Positions 12,146 through 22,378 of a stretch of 64,000 nucleotides of DNA are shown here, piece by piece. The number at the start of each line of letters is the position of its first letter. Position 1 is the first letter of the stretch. Origin of the DNA: Cichorium intybus (Eukaryota > Streptophyta > Magnoliopsida > Asterales > Asteraceae); NCBI GenBank assembly GCA_023525715.1, contig CM042013.1, positions 79,049,494 through 79,113,493 of the forward strand, written 5' to 3'. Position numbers and translations under genes: made by a program. Under the pieces are notes generated by a model, which did not search any database, had not been told where the DNA came from, and saw only the letters and a list, made by a program, of their open reading frames with translations.

Positions 12146-13339
12146 ATGATGTTCAGATTAGAGCACGCTTTCCTCTAGTTCCCCGAGGGACTGGCTAGCT
12201 CCGCGGAGTACATTTCGCGGAGGGACGCGTTGACTAGTCGCCGGGTTCTCGAGGCGACGGTCATTGACAGGGATATACTGAGGGATGCGGGACTATGGGG
12301 TGTGATCGAGCCATTCTTACATCGCACCTGGACTCACGAGGATGCTTCATTTACTTGCCATGGCTGGGATAGGATCATGGCCACGGACGAGGACGTGGTC
12401 TACACCGAGCTACTGTTGGAGTTTCCCTTCACGATCCATTTCGCTCCTCGGGCATCGAACCCATGATCCAGGATTATACGGTTTCGACTGGGAGGTGCAC
12501 AGAAGGAGTGCAACCTCCGGGAGTTTGGGAGGAGAGTTAGGCTATATACTCCGGCGGATCTTCAGCACCGCCACTTCACTCAGTTTTTTGGAGCCTGTAT
12601 TCAGGGCCAGCCGGAGAGGCCTGGCAACATGGAGATTTGGACACCACTATCCAACGTTATGTACGAGGCAGGGACCTCGAGGGAGAGCCACCTCCGTGAC
12701 CCACTTCACTACCTCATGCACCGTATCGTCTCCACCTCCATCATGCAGCGGGAGGGGGGCGAGAAGGTGTCTGGGGAGGACATGACATTCTTTTGGGCTC
12801 TCCTCGACCCGTCCCGATTCCTCCATCTCCCCTTTGCCCTCGCAGTTGCCCTCTCCACTCACTCGACGGGAGCCTCCACTAGCAGTCCATTGGCCCGGGG
12901 GTATTTCATTACCCGCCTGGCCTGTTCATATGGGATTCTTACTTCCCCCGTGGCTGCCTCCTTGACCGCTCTACCTCCATCTCGCACGACAGCACGCACT
13001 TTGGAGAGGATGCGGCTCATTGAGCAACAGCGCCTGGGGCAGTTCATTCGAGCACCTACAGAGCCTCCCCAGGCACCCCAGCCCGCATACGCTCAGCCGG
13101 GCAGGAGACACCGGAGACCAGAGCCAGCACCAGCAGCCCCGACAGAGCCACAGCCGCAGGAGGACCCAGCGGCCATGCACCGACTGGAGGCTAGAGTCAC
13201 GAGGATCGAGGACCAGCTCGAGTGGATCGGGGAGGTACTTTTACATATTGCATCAGCACAGGGTCAGCGCCCCCGACCATTCCCAGCTAGGGCCCACGAT
13301 CACGAGGCTGGACCCTCCAGGCCACCTGGTAGTGATTGA
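12146..13339 (+). pseudogene. Athila post-pol ORF of nested element, broken
   Basis: The ATG at 12146 directly follows TCTTTTTACAG, a good 3' splice site. One frame runs to TGA at 13337 but has stops at 12176-12178 and 12464-12466; the latter may reflect a small frameshift. It is similar along its length to the outer element's ORF at 19512-20717: both share an ELLLEF/ELVLEF segment, FRLxGxxxECxLxEF, LYTP, a P-x-H-R-M/L segment, RGxxITRLAxSYG and a C-terminal coiled coil. I recall the Pfam family 'ATHILA ORF-1' for such proteins; its function is unknown. The C-terminal third is Pro/Ala/Gln-rich. Confidence 0.7.
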
Positions 13340-14370
13340 TGTACTTTTTTTTCTTTCTTTCTTTTTATATTTTTAGGGATATATATGTACAAAACTTATG
13401 ACACCTCTATCTATATATTTTGTTCATATTTTATTTGTTATGTTTGTTTTTTAATTTGTTTGTTGAGTTATGCATGATATATCAAATGGGAAGGAGTTGT
13501 CTCAGACAAGTGTGGGGTCACCGTGCCCCCTCCACTTGTCTTGACCACCGGCGTGTTCACTGTAGCGCTACAACTCCGGAATACGAAATCAAGGATCCGT
13601 TTGTTCGCAATTATACCTGTGATATTGAGCACCAAGCAGTCTATCGTCCAAAAGGGGTAACTCTTTCTCCCTTGTTTTGAAATAATTTGTTGTACAACGG
13701 GGACGTTGTACGGTTTTAAGTGTGGGGTGTGGACGGTCGAAAGAGAAATATTTTTTTGAAATTTTTGCAGAAATGATCAATTTTTCAATTTTTAGCAATA
13801 TTTTTCAAAATTTTTAATAAATTGCAATTTTGAATTGAATGGTTTGTAATTGTGATAGCACTAGTATTTTTCAATAAATACTGTTTATTTGTGATCATGC
13901 TATTAGTTAGTCAAATAAGTTGAGTTTTTACGAGTTTAGAAGATTGAGCTGTTTTAGGATTGGAATTTAGGAAGGAAATGTCAATCTATGGCCTTTGTTG
14001 TTCGAGCCGGTAAGTCTAAAATGGGTGGGACTTATGCACCTTACCACCTAAGATCGTCTGGTCTGGGATGGTATTTCTGAAAGCTCGCTACACGGACAAA
14101 ATCGAAAGTCATGGACAATTCCTTAATGGCCTTTAGAATCTGAATGAGTACGTACACTTCATTGTGGACAGAAAATTTGTAATCAAGGGTTCTTTAGAAA
14201 GTCATGAATTCGGGAGAACAATTCAATTATGATTTCGCGAACTATTCCACTCTAACTCAAAGAGCAATAAACTTTAAAACTGAACACAGTCAAAAATTAT
14301 TTGATTACTTATTATAATTTGTTAAAAACTATCTTGCTTGGGGACAAGCAAGGCACAAGTGTGGGGTGTT
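13340..14370 (+). other. 3' untranslated region and polypurine tract of nested element
   Basis: This is AT-rich DNA without a gene. The string AAGTGTGGGG recurs at about 13507, 13719 and 14356; the last copy, just before the 3' LTR, would serve as polypurine tract. Repetition of this purine string upstream may mark extra second-strand priming sites or older LTR borders. Confidence 0.5.
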
Positions 14371-15473
14371 TGACAACGCCTAGTGATATCAAGCATTTTA
14401 GGCGTTGTTGAGCCCTGTTCTTGATGAAATTATATCAGATATGTCTGGGTATTCTCACTTTTCGTTCCAGGACTTGTTTGGAGAAAAAAGAATAGAAACA
14501 GGGACTAAAAGCATGTAAAAGGAAGAAGTTTGGAAAAGAATGAAAAATCAAGGAAACTCGTACGCGCGCCGCGGATCTATGATACGCGCGACGCGGGCTT
14601 AAGGCGGTGTAACACATTCAAATGCCGAAGAAACGGGAAAAGATTAGTACGCGTGCCGCAGATTCTTCATCTGCGCGGCGCGGCTGCGGGAAATTTGCAA
14701 ATATAAATAGATGTAATTTCAGCCGAAAACCCTAGCAAAGACCGGGTGTAAAATCGACCTTGAAGCTCTTTGACTCCAAGATTTCGTTCCAGCAACTTCT
14801 TAATTGGTATTTCATGTTTTTGAATTTAATTTCCTTTTAGCAGCAAGTAGTATTTGTAGCTAAAGTCTTTGGGAGTGACAACCACTGACTTTGAGCACTT
14901 TAGGTTTCTGTTTTAGCATCATTAGTTACTGTTTGGATGTTTGGAATTCAGTTTTGGTTAATGAAATCATTTGGTTACAATTAATCTTGGTTTTTCGGTG
15001 TTTTGGATGTTTGTGTTTGGTTTGGATTATTGGTTTGTGTTTGAATGTTATTTTGACCTTGTTTGGAACTGTTTTCCTTTGCTGAAATCAGTAGCCAATT
15101 AGGGTAGATTTGGGCATTGGATTTTAGCTAGTAACTGTTCAGTCAGAACCTTAGTTATTAGTTAGGTTATGCCTTGTTTGGTTTGGATGCCTTTGTTTGC
15201 TTCTGATTCAGAGATGCACTTCTGACTTCAGAAAGTGACTAGGTTAAGTTGAGTTGAGCTTAGCTTATGCTTGGCTGGACTTTGTTTGGTTATTATTTTT
15301 GGATAGTTGAGCATTTAGAAACTAGATCCTCCGACTGTAGCGTGACACTACTAGTTGGTAATCTGTCATTTAGTCTAACCACGAAGCTCCTGCGGATCGA
15401 CCCTGACTACCACTGTACTAGTGTGTGTTAGGTTTTTCTTTATTTTTGACCGCACGACGACCTAGGCGTGTCA
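14371..15473 (+). repeat. 3' LTR of nested element
   Basis: This 1103-bp copy of 9014-10114 has the same ends (TGACAACGCC...GTGTCA). By eye there are about 18 substitutions, mostly C/T or G/A, and one single-base indel. The downstream TSD GTCAT is at 15474-15478. Confidence 0.92.
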
Positions 15474-17320
15474 GTCATCAACTTCAACATCTACGAAGCC
15501 ATGAGGTACCCAACCGATGTTCACTCTTTAAATTTCGTAGATGTCATCAAACCTCTTGCTGAGGAACTCTTTGAGTTGGTCAGTAGCGACCCCTTGAGTT
15601 TGGTTTTGAATAACGACTTGGATGAGGTGAAGATGAAAGAATTGGCAGAAAAGTACGAGTTAAATGAAGATTTGAAAACAATGGTCAAGGCAGTGGAGGA
15701 AAGAAAAGACCTGAAAAACAAACAGGTCATGATGCAACTTCCTAATTCAAATGAAAAGCTCCTTCCTTCAGTAGTTAAAGCGTCAAAGCTCGAGCTCAAA
15801 ACTTTTCCCGAGCATCTTAATATGCCTACCTGGGAAACGAAGAGACACTCCCTGTTATCGTTTCAAACAAATTGACGAAAAAGGAAGAGCATGAGTTGAT
15901 CAACCTCCTAAAACGATACAAGAAAGCGATAGGGTGGACGATCGCTGATATAAAAGGGTTGAGTCCCTCCTTATGCATGCACAAAATTCTAATGGAGGAT
16001 GATTATAAGCCTTCGAGACAACCACAAAGGAGATTGAACCCACCTATGATGGAGGTGGTCAAGAAAGAAATAATGAAATTGTTGAATGCCGGGATGATAT
16101 ATCCCATTTATGACAGCAAGTGGGTAAGCCCAGTCCAAGTAGTTCCTAAAAAGGCTGAGGTTATGGTTGTGGAAAATGAAGATGGAGACCTGGTCCCCAC
16201 TCAAGTGCAAAATGGGTGGAGAGTATGCATAGACTACGGGAAATTGAACGCTGCAACTAGAAAAGATCATTTCCCCTTGCCTTTTATTGATTAAATGTTG
16301 GAGAGGCTAGCTAGGAAATCACATTACTGCTGTTTGGATGGATTCTCTTAATTCCATCAGATCCCTGTACCACCTGAAGACCAGGAAAAGACGACCTTCA
16401 CGTGCCCCTTTGGTACGTTCGCTTATAGGAGGATGCCCTTCGGCCTTTGCAATGCACCGGCCACATTTCAGAGATGTATGGTGAGTATTTTCTCTGAATA
16501 TGTAGAAGAGATAATTGAAGTCTTCATGGATGATTTCACGGTATATGGATACTCATTCAATCATTGCTTATAAAATCTCACAAAAATTCTACAAAGGTGC
16601 ATCGACACTGATCTTGTCCTCAACTACGAAAAGTGTCACTTTATGGTGGACAAGGGATTGATTTTGGGACATGTAGTTTCCAAAAATGGGCTGGAGGTCG
16701 AAAAGGCGAAGATAGATGTCATCAAGAATTTGCCTTATCCTACGAATGTTTGGGAAGTTCGATCATTCTTGGGGCATGCAGGCTTTTATAGAAGATTTAT
16801 AAGAGATTTTTCAAAAATCACGGTTCCAATGTGCCATCTTTTATAAAAAGACGTCGATTTCAAATTCGACGATGCCTGCAAACGAGCTTTCAATCACTTG
16901 AATACTCTACTCACATCTTCTCGTATTATACAACCTCCTTACTGGAGTTTACCTTTCGAGATAATGTGTGACGCAAGTAACACAGCCATTGGGGCTGTCT
17001 TGGGGCAAAAGGTTAATCGGGCCCATCATGTTATTTATTATGCGTCAAAAGTTTTGGACGAAGCTCAAGGTAACTACTCCACGACTGAAAAAGAACTCTT
17101 GGCAGTGATTTTTGCCCTCGAAAAGTTCCGGCAATATCTCCTGGGTGCCAAAGTGATCATCTACACTGATCATGCTACCATTAGACACTTGCTAACAAAA
17201 AAGGACTCAAAACCATAATTAATCCGATGGATCCTTTTGTTACAAGAGTTTGATATCGAAATAAAAGATAAAAGTGGAAAGGAAAACCTGGTGGCTGACC
17301 ATTTAAGCCGCATTACACCA
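15474..17320 (+). pseudogene. Athila reverse transcriptase-RNase H (decayed)
   Basis: This continues the outer polyprotein. A single-base frameshift lies near 15820, after which one frame carries stops at 16292, about 16349, about 16571, 16844 and 17216. RT signatures are GWRVCIDYGKLNAATRKDHF, FPLPFID, FGLCNAPATFQRCM and the catalytic FMDD at 16523-16534. RNase H shows DASNTAIGAVLG (first Asp at 16970), TEKELLAVIFALEKFRQYL and YTDH, ending with VADHLSRI. RT copies element RNA to DNA; RNase H removes the RNA. With at least five stops it cannot be active as read. Confidence 0.9.
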
Positions 17321-18685
17321 CAAGGGGAGACCGAGCCAATTCGTGACGCTTTCCCTGATGAGCACATTCTCATAATTCAAGAATTACCTTGGTATGTTGA
17401 CATTTGTAACTACATGGTATCGGGAAAATTCCCTCCCGAATTTACTAGAGCTCAAAAAGAAAGGTTGAAGGTTGAAACGAGACAGTACATCTAGGATGAC
17501 CCCTATTTGTGGAAGCAAGGGGCAGATCAAGTGATTAGGAGGTGCGTACATTATGATGAGGTGCCCTCTATTCTCTCCTTTTGCCATGAGCATGCATGTG
17601 GAGGACACTTCGGTCCTCAAAGAACAACAAGGAAGGTGTTGGAATGCGGGTTCTATTGGCCGAGCATTTTTAAGGATGCGTACCTACATTGCAAGAATTG
17701 TGAAAGATGTCAACGAACTGGAGCGGTAACATCCAGAAATCAAATGCCACTGACCCCAATCTTGGGGTGTGAAGTTTTTGATGTATGGTGTATCGATTTT
17801 ATGGGTCCATTCCCGTCATCTTTTGGCAATCTATACATCTTGCAGGCCGTGGATTATGTCTCTAAATGGGTGGAGGCGAAAGCTGTAAGAAATTATGACG
17901 CTAAAACTGTTATAGATTTTGTGAGAATTAATATTTTTTGTAGATTCGAAACTCCAAGGGCCATAATAAGTGATAGAGGCACCCACTTCCTGAATAAGGC
18001 ATTCAGTACCCTCTTGAACAGATATGGGGTGCAATATCGAGTCTCAACAGCTTATCATCCGCAAACCAACGGTCAAGCTGAAATCTCCAATCGCGAGTTT
18101 AAACAAATCCTTGAAAAATCTGTGAATACGACCCGCAAGGATTGGAGCGCTCGGCTGGATGATGCCTTATGAGCCTATAGGACGGTTTACAAAATCCCTA
18201 TAGGTATGTCTCCTTACCGCTTGGTCTACGGAAAAGCATGTCACTTGCCAGTAGACCTTGAACATCGAGCATACTGGGCAATCAAGAAGTTGAATATGAA
18301 AATAGACGAGGCGGGGGTACACAGGAAGTTGGAATTACAGGAACTTGAGGAACTCCATGATGATGCATACGAGAGTTCGAGATTGTATAAAGAAAAGACC
18401 AAGCGCCTGCACGACAAATACATCAAACGAAAAGATTTCAGTGTTGGTCAGAAAGTTTTGCTATACGACTCAAGACTCAAGTGGTTTCCTGGAAAATTGC
18501 GGTCTAGATGGGTAGGACTGTTTATGGTCATACAGGTATTCGACCACGGAGCGATAGAAATAAGGAGCATGAAAACGAACAAGATATTCAAGGTAAACGG
18601 CAACAGGTTGAAGCCGTTTTATGAAGGTTTCGTGGAAGAAAAGAAGGTCCAAGAAAAACTGGAGGTACCGGAGATTATCGAATGA
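17321..18685 (+). pseudogene. Athila integrase (decayed)
   Basis: The frame is the same as the RT, with stops at 17492-17494 (TAG) and 18170-18172 (TGA) where a Trp codon is expected from context. The N-terminal HHCC zinc domain is seen as HEHACGGHFG...CKNCERC. The catalytic DDE triad is complete: Asp at 17795 (CIDFMG), Asp at 17972 (ISDRGTHF) and Glu at 18080 (NGQAEISN), giving the expected D-x35-E spacing. A C-terminal SH3-like segment (GQKVLLYDSRLKWFPGKL) precedes TGA at 18683. The enzyme inserts cDNA into the genome. Confidence 0.9.
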
Positions 18686-18736
18686 AACATCCAAACCGGG
18701 CGAAGTCGGGACGACGACACTAAACAGAGGCGCTAA

Positions 18737-18752
18737 CCGGGAGGCAACCCGG
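18737..18752 (+). other. AGGCAA-loop hairpin after integrase
   Basis: CCGGG-AGGCAA-CCCGG is a perfect 5-bp stem with a 6-base loop, 52 bp after the integrase stop. Its counterpart lies at 11419-11432 in the nested element. Bases 18753-19511 hold no gene: AT-rich spacer with TTAGCGNCGCTAA palindromes at about 18894-18998 and 19383-19463. Confidence 0.55.
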
Positions 18753-19511
18753 GTATTTGTAAGTTATTTTTAATTGTTTTTGTTTGTTTTTATTTGTTTT
18801 AATTTATTTTAGGAAAATCCCGAGCCAAAGCATCACGTACGAGACAACGGAGGAACAAAAAATGAAAAAAGGTGGAAATTGGCCAGTTAGCGCCGCTAAC
18901 TTCAGCCCCTCTCCCTCGCCGCTAACTTGAGCAAAAACGCGTGGAATGGTGAGGTCGCTAATTAGCGACGCTAACTTGCAAAATTAGCGACTCTAATGTG
19001 CGTAAATGCAAGAAATTCGTTTTTTTGCTATCTTTTCAGTTTGTTGAGTCTATATATTAATTCTAATACGATTTTTTGACTCATTAAACCTTCTGAAACT
19101 CCGAAAATTAGCAGCCAAACGTCTTTTCCCACTCTAAAACTAAAATCAAAAGGTATGTTCTCCGTTTTTAATTATCTTTTTAACGTTTATGCGTTTTTTG
19201 CTCTTTAATAAGATACGTTCTATTAGTTTTTCTTGAAATCAAACCCATGATAAATGATTTTGAGCTATGATTGATGAATATGTTTGATTTCTAGAAGATT
19301 TAGGACGTTTATTTAGTAATGCAAACGCTTTGTATCGAAAAAAATCAGATTTTTGAGCAAAATTTCGTGCTGTACACCTTTTTAGCGACGCTACTATTCA
19401 CATGGCAAATATTAGTGACGCTAAAAATTAGCGACGCTAATGCTAATAATTAGCGACGCGAACTGTCAGACAGCCCCATTTTCTGATTTTTTTTCCAATT
19501 TTTTTGTGCAG

Positions 19512-20717
19512 ATGGTAAAGATTGTTTGCACCCCAAGGAAGAGGGTTATCCCGAACGTTTCAATAACATCTCCCGCCCCACCACCACCCGCTTCATTTGA
19601 TATAAAAAAGGAATTTTTAAGAAAGCTACGAAATCTGAGAATGCGGGAAATCATGCCTTCCCATGTTCTTGACTGGGAACTTGCTATTGAGATTGGTCTC
19701 AACAAGCAACTAGAGCCTCTTTCCCGACAGGAGTGGACTGAAAGGGGGTTTGTCAGATTTTTGGACACAGCATGGTGGAATATATTCCACATAAACGAGC
19801 CAACATACATAGAGCTCGTTTTGGAATTCCTTTCCACCTTAAATGTTGACAAACTCCGAGAAGAAGGGACGCCATATATCATCTCATTCCGGCTTGATGG
19901 AATTGAAAGGGAATGTAGCCTTATGGAGTTTGAAGAAAGAATCGAGCTATACACGCCTCAAGTGGCCAGAAGCCACGAATATCACAACTTCATTAGCAAA
20001 TGTTGCCGTAAATTCCCGCCCGAGTTCAACGCCACCACCTTCTGGCCTACCATAGGGGACGGCTACTACAATCGATTTGACCGATTCGAGAGCCACATTC
20101 GATCGCCCGTGCATCGGATGTTACACCGACTTGTAGTAACCGCCTTCGCTCCACGGAGCGAGGTAACACGTGTCTTGGAAGCCGACCTCTATTTTATGTG
20201 GATAATGATCGCAAGGAAGAAAACATGCGACCTCCCCTATATGATTATAGCTTATCTGCATCGCATCGCAAATTGCAAAGAGCGAGATAGTCCCATTCGC
20301 GGAGGTCATTATATCACTCGATTGGCGCGATCTTATGGTCTAGGAGGGCAAGAGGTTTTGGAACGATTCGAGCGTGTTCCTGTTGTCCTACTACAACAGG
20401 ATGATCTGGTCACTATGAGGGTCCTGAGGTTGGAAGTGGTTTGGGTTGATCCGCACATTCCACAAGGCGGATGGGTTGAAGCGTCCAAACCAGATTCAGA
20501 TCCAGAAGAGGAAGAGGTGCCACCGCCAGCTGTTATATCACTAGAGGTACAAGAGCTGAGAGCTGAAGTTGGCAGATTGAGAAAGTTGATAGACGACCAG
20601 AGAGAATACATGTACCGGATGGGCGAGTGTATGGAGCAGATGATGGCACGTTCTAACGTGCAACCGCGTCGACCTCCTCCCAACAGGGAGCCCGAAGATG
20701 TCGATAGCAACATCTGA
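19512..20717 (+). CDS. Athila post-pol ORF (ATHILA ORF-1-like), intact
   Basis: An ATG also exists at 19440, but the ATG at 19512 follows TTTTTTTGTGCAG, a strong 3' splice site, and matches the start position in the nested element. I therefore choose 19512 (401 residues). The N-terminus is basic and Pro-rich. The core has EPTYIELVLEFLSTL, FRLDGIERECSLMEFEERI and HRMLHRLVV...YFMWIMI. RGGHYITRLARSYG and a C-terminal coiled coil (VQELRAEVGRLRKLIDDQ) follow. No signal peptide or clear transmembrane span is visible, so an envelope role is not supported. The frame is open although gag-pol has many stops. Function unknown. Confidence 0.7.
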   Translation: MVKIVCTPRKRVIPNVSITSPAPPPPASFDIKKEFLRKLRNLRMREIMPSHVLDWELAIEIGLNKQLEPLSRQEWTERGFVRFLDTAWWNIFHINEPTYIELVLEFLSTLNVDKLREEGTPYIISFRLDGIERECSLMEFEERIELYTPQVARSHEYHNFISKCCRKFPPEFNATTFWPTIGDGYYNRFDRFESHIRSPVHRMLHRLVVTAFAPRSEVTRVLEADLYFMWIMIARKKTCDLPYMIIAYLHRIANCKERDSPIRGGHYITRLARSYGLGGQEVLERFERVPVVLLQQDDLVTMRVLRLEVVWVDPHIPQGGWVEASKPDSDPEEEEVPPPAVISLEVQELRAEVGRLRKLIDDQREYMYRMGECMEQMMARSNVQPRRPPPNREPEDVDSNI

Positions 20718-22378
20718 GCAGGGAGATTGTTAAATGATAGTTGATTGTTTGGAATGGGATTTTTATGAACAATTTACTTTTATTTTGGTTTGGTTTATTT
20801 TTATTTTACTAATGATTATTTCTTTTTATTTCTATTCTATTTTTTCTTTTATTTTCTATTCTTTGTTATTTTCTTCTTTCTTTTAAACTGCTTGACAGGG
20901 GCAATGGGAAGCAACGATGATTCCAACTAAATAAGCTTCGAACACAACAAAAATGACCTTCCAATGAGACTATGATCAAAATAAATGTGGGGTCGTTCCC
21001 ACTACTATTTTTATTTCTTGGTTGTGATAAAAAGCGGTTATGAAGCGTGAATTGCTCAACACAAAACCTGAAAAGCTTGTCCTATGCAAGTGAAAGCTGC
21101 AACTCACCTAGGGGAGTCTGTTCCTTTTTCTCCCTCTTAAATTTAATGCAAAATATATAATGGGGACATTGTATGATTTAAGTGTGGGGTGAGGCGTTTA
21201 CACTTAAGCAATTTAGGTTTATTTGGCCAAATTTTAAAATTTTTGCCTTAATATATTCCTGAAATTGAATGAATAAATATAAATACATCTGGAATAATGG
21301 ATAGGAATAGAAATTTGAGTTGTATTCAGCTTTCATAGGTAGTATATGTTGCTGTTTATTTTTCTAATTGAATTTTTGACTTGTAAGTTGGTAGATATTT
21401 AGTGTGTCCCTACAACATGGTTTTGCATTGTTGACGAAATAAACCCCTCAAAAAACTTTTTAGCATTTGATATCTTTCAAGGGATGTCAATTTAGTAGTA
21501 AACATAGCTAAATCCTAGTCAAAACAGATTGAGTTGGGTTCCCTTGGTTTCAAATGTACAAAACCTATGTTGTCACCAAACTGAGGAAAGAAAAAGCCTC
21601 AAATAAGAGCAAAATTGAGAAAATCTCGATAAATCATCCAAAGGTTGAAAAGACACCATAAGATTGAGACTCAGGAAGGAAAATCCAATATGCGGCCTAT
21701 GGTACTCCAACCAGTAGACTTGAAAAGGGTGGTCTTCCTCACCTCATTACCTAAGACCGTCTAGTTTGGGATAATGTTGTCGAAAGTTCGCTATACGGGT
21801 GCCATAGAAAGTCATGAGATTTCCTTAACGGCCATTGGAATTTGAATGAGTAGACCCCGTACAATCTAGGGTCGAAAATTTTTAATCAAGAGTTCCATGG
21901 AAAGTCATGAGTCCCGAAGGTGCCAATAATAAGCAAATTGGTAATAATTGGTGCAGCTTAGGTGATATTCCACACAAAGAATTCAACGCTATCGAAATTA
22001 AAACAACTAATACTTAATAGCAATTGGAATAATGAAATTATTTAATTGTGTGAGTACAAAAAAGTGACCTTGGGAACTTAGCAATAAGTCTTGAGCCTAG
22101 GCGGTTTTTGAAGGGTATATTTCTAGGGGATGCAAAAATAAGTAGTGGGCACACTAGAGATTTATTGCTTACAGAAATAAAGTTCAAAGGGAATTTAATC
22201 AGTTAAAAAGGAGAAAACACACATATATGCTGATGATCCTGGTATGATTTAAAAATCTTTTTGTATTTATTATTTTGGATGTGGGTAATTGACGCGGGAA
22301 TTGTTATTGCAATTGTTTTGAAAGGCCGAAAAACTTTATTTTGCTTGGGGACAATCAAAGTCCAAGTGTGGGGTATTC
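20718..22378 (+). other. 3' untranslated region of outer Athila
   Basis: This is AT-rich non-coding DNA before the 3' LTR. The purine string AAGTGTGGGG occurs at about 21180 and 22364 (likely polypurine tract); a variant AAATGTGGGG is at about 20984. Segments near 21660-21930 (GGTAAAGTCTA-like boxes, 'gaaagtcatgag') resemble 13960-14230 of the nested element, so the two elements share this region too. Confidence 0.5.

Larger units (their letters stand above)
9014..15473 (+). mobile_element. nested Athila-like element lacking pol, flanked by TSD GTCAT
   Basis: Two nearly identical LTRs (about 1.6% different by eye, mostly transitions) flank a 4.26-kb interior with a canonical PBS, an acidic ORF and an Athila-type post-pol ORF. 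No gag core, protease, RT or integrase is present. GTCAT at 9009-9013 and 15474-15478 is a perfect 5-bp target duplication. Removing the element rejoins the outer protease reading frame exactly. It must have used enzymes from an autonomous relative (inference). Confidence 0.9.

Noticed and set aside
19440..19511. Upstream ATG as start of the post-pol ORF
   Set aside because: It lies inside the palindrome cluster and upstream of a strong splice acceptor; the nested element supports the ATG right after the acceptor.
19512..20717. Envelope gene
   Set aside because: It occupies the env-like position, but I see no signal peptide, transmembrane span or cleavage site.
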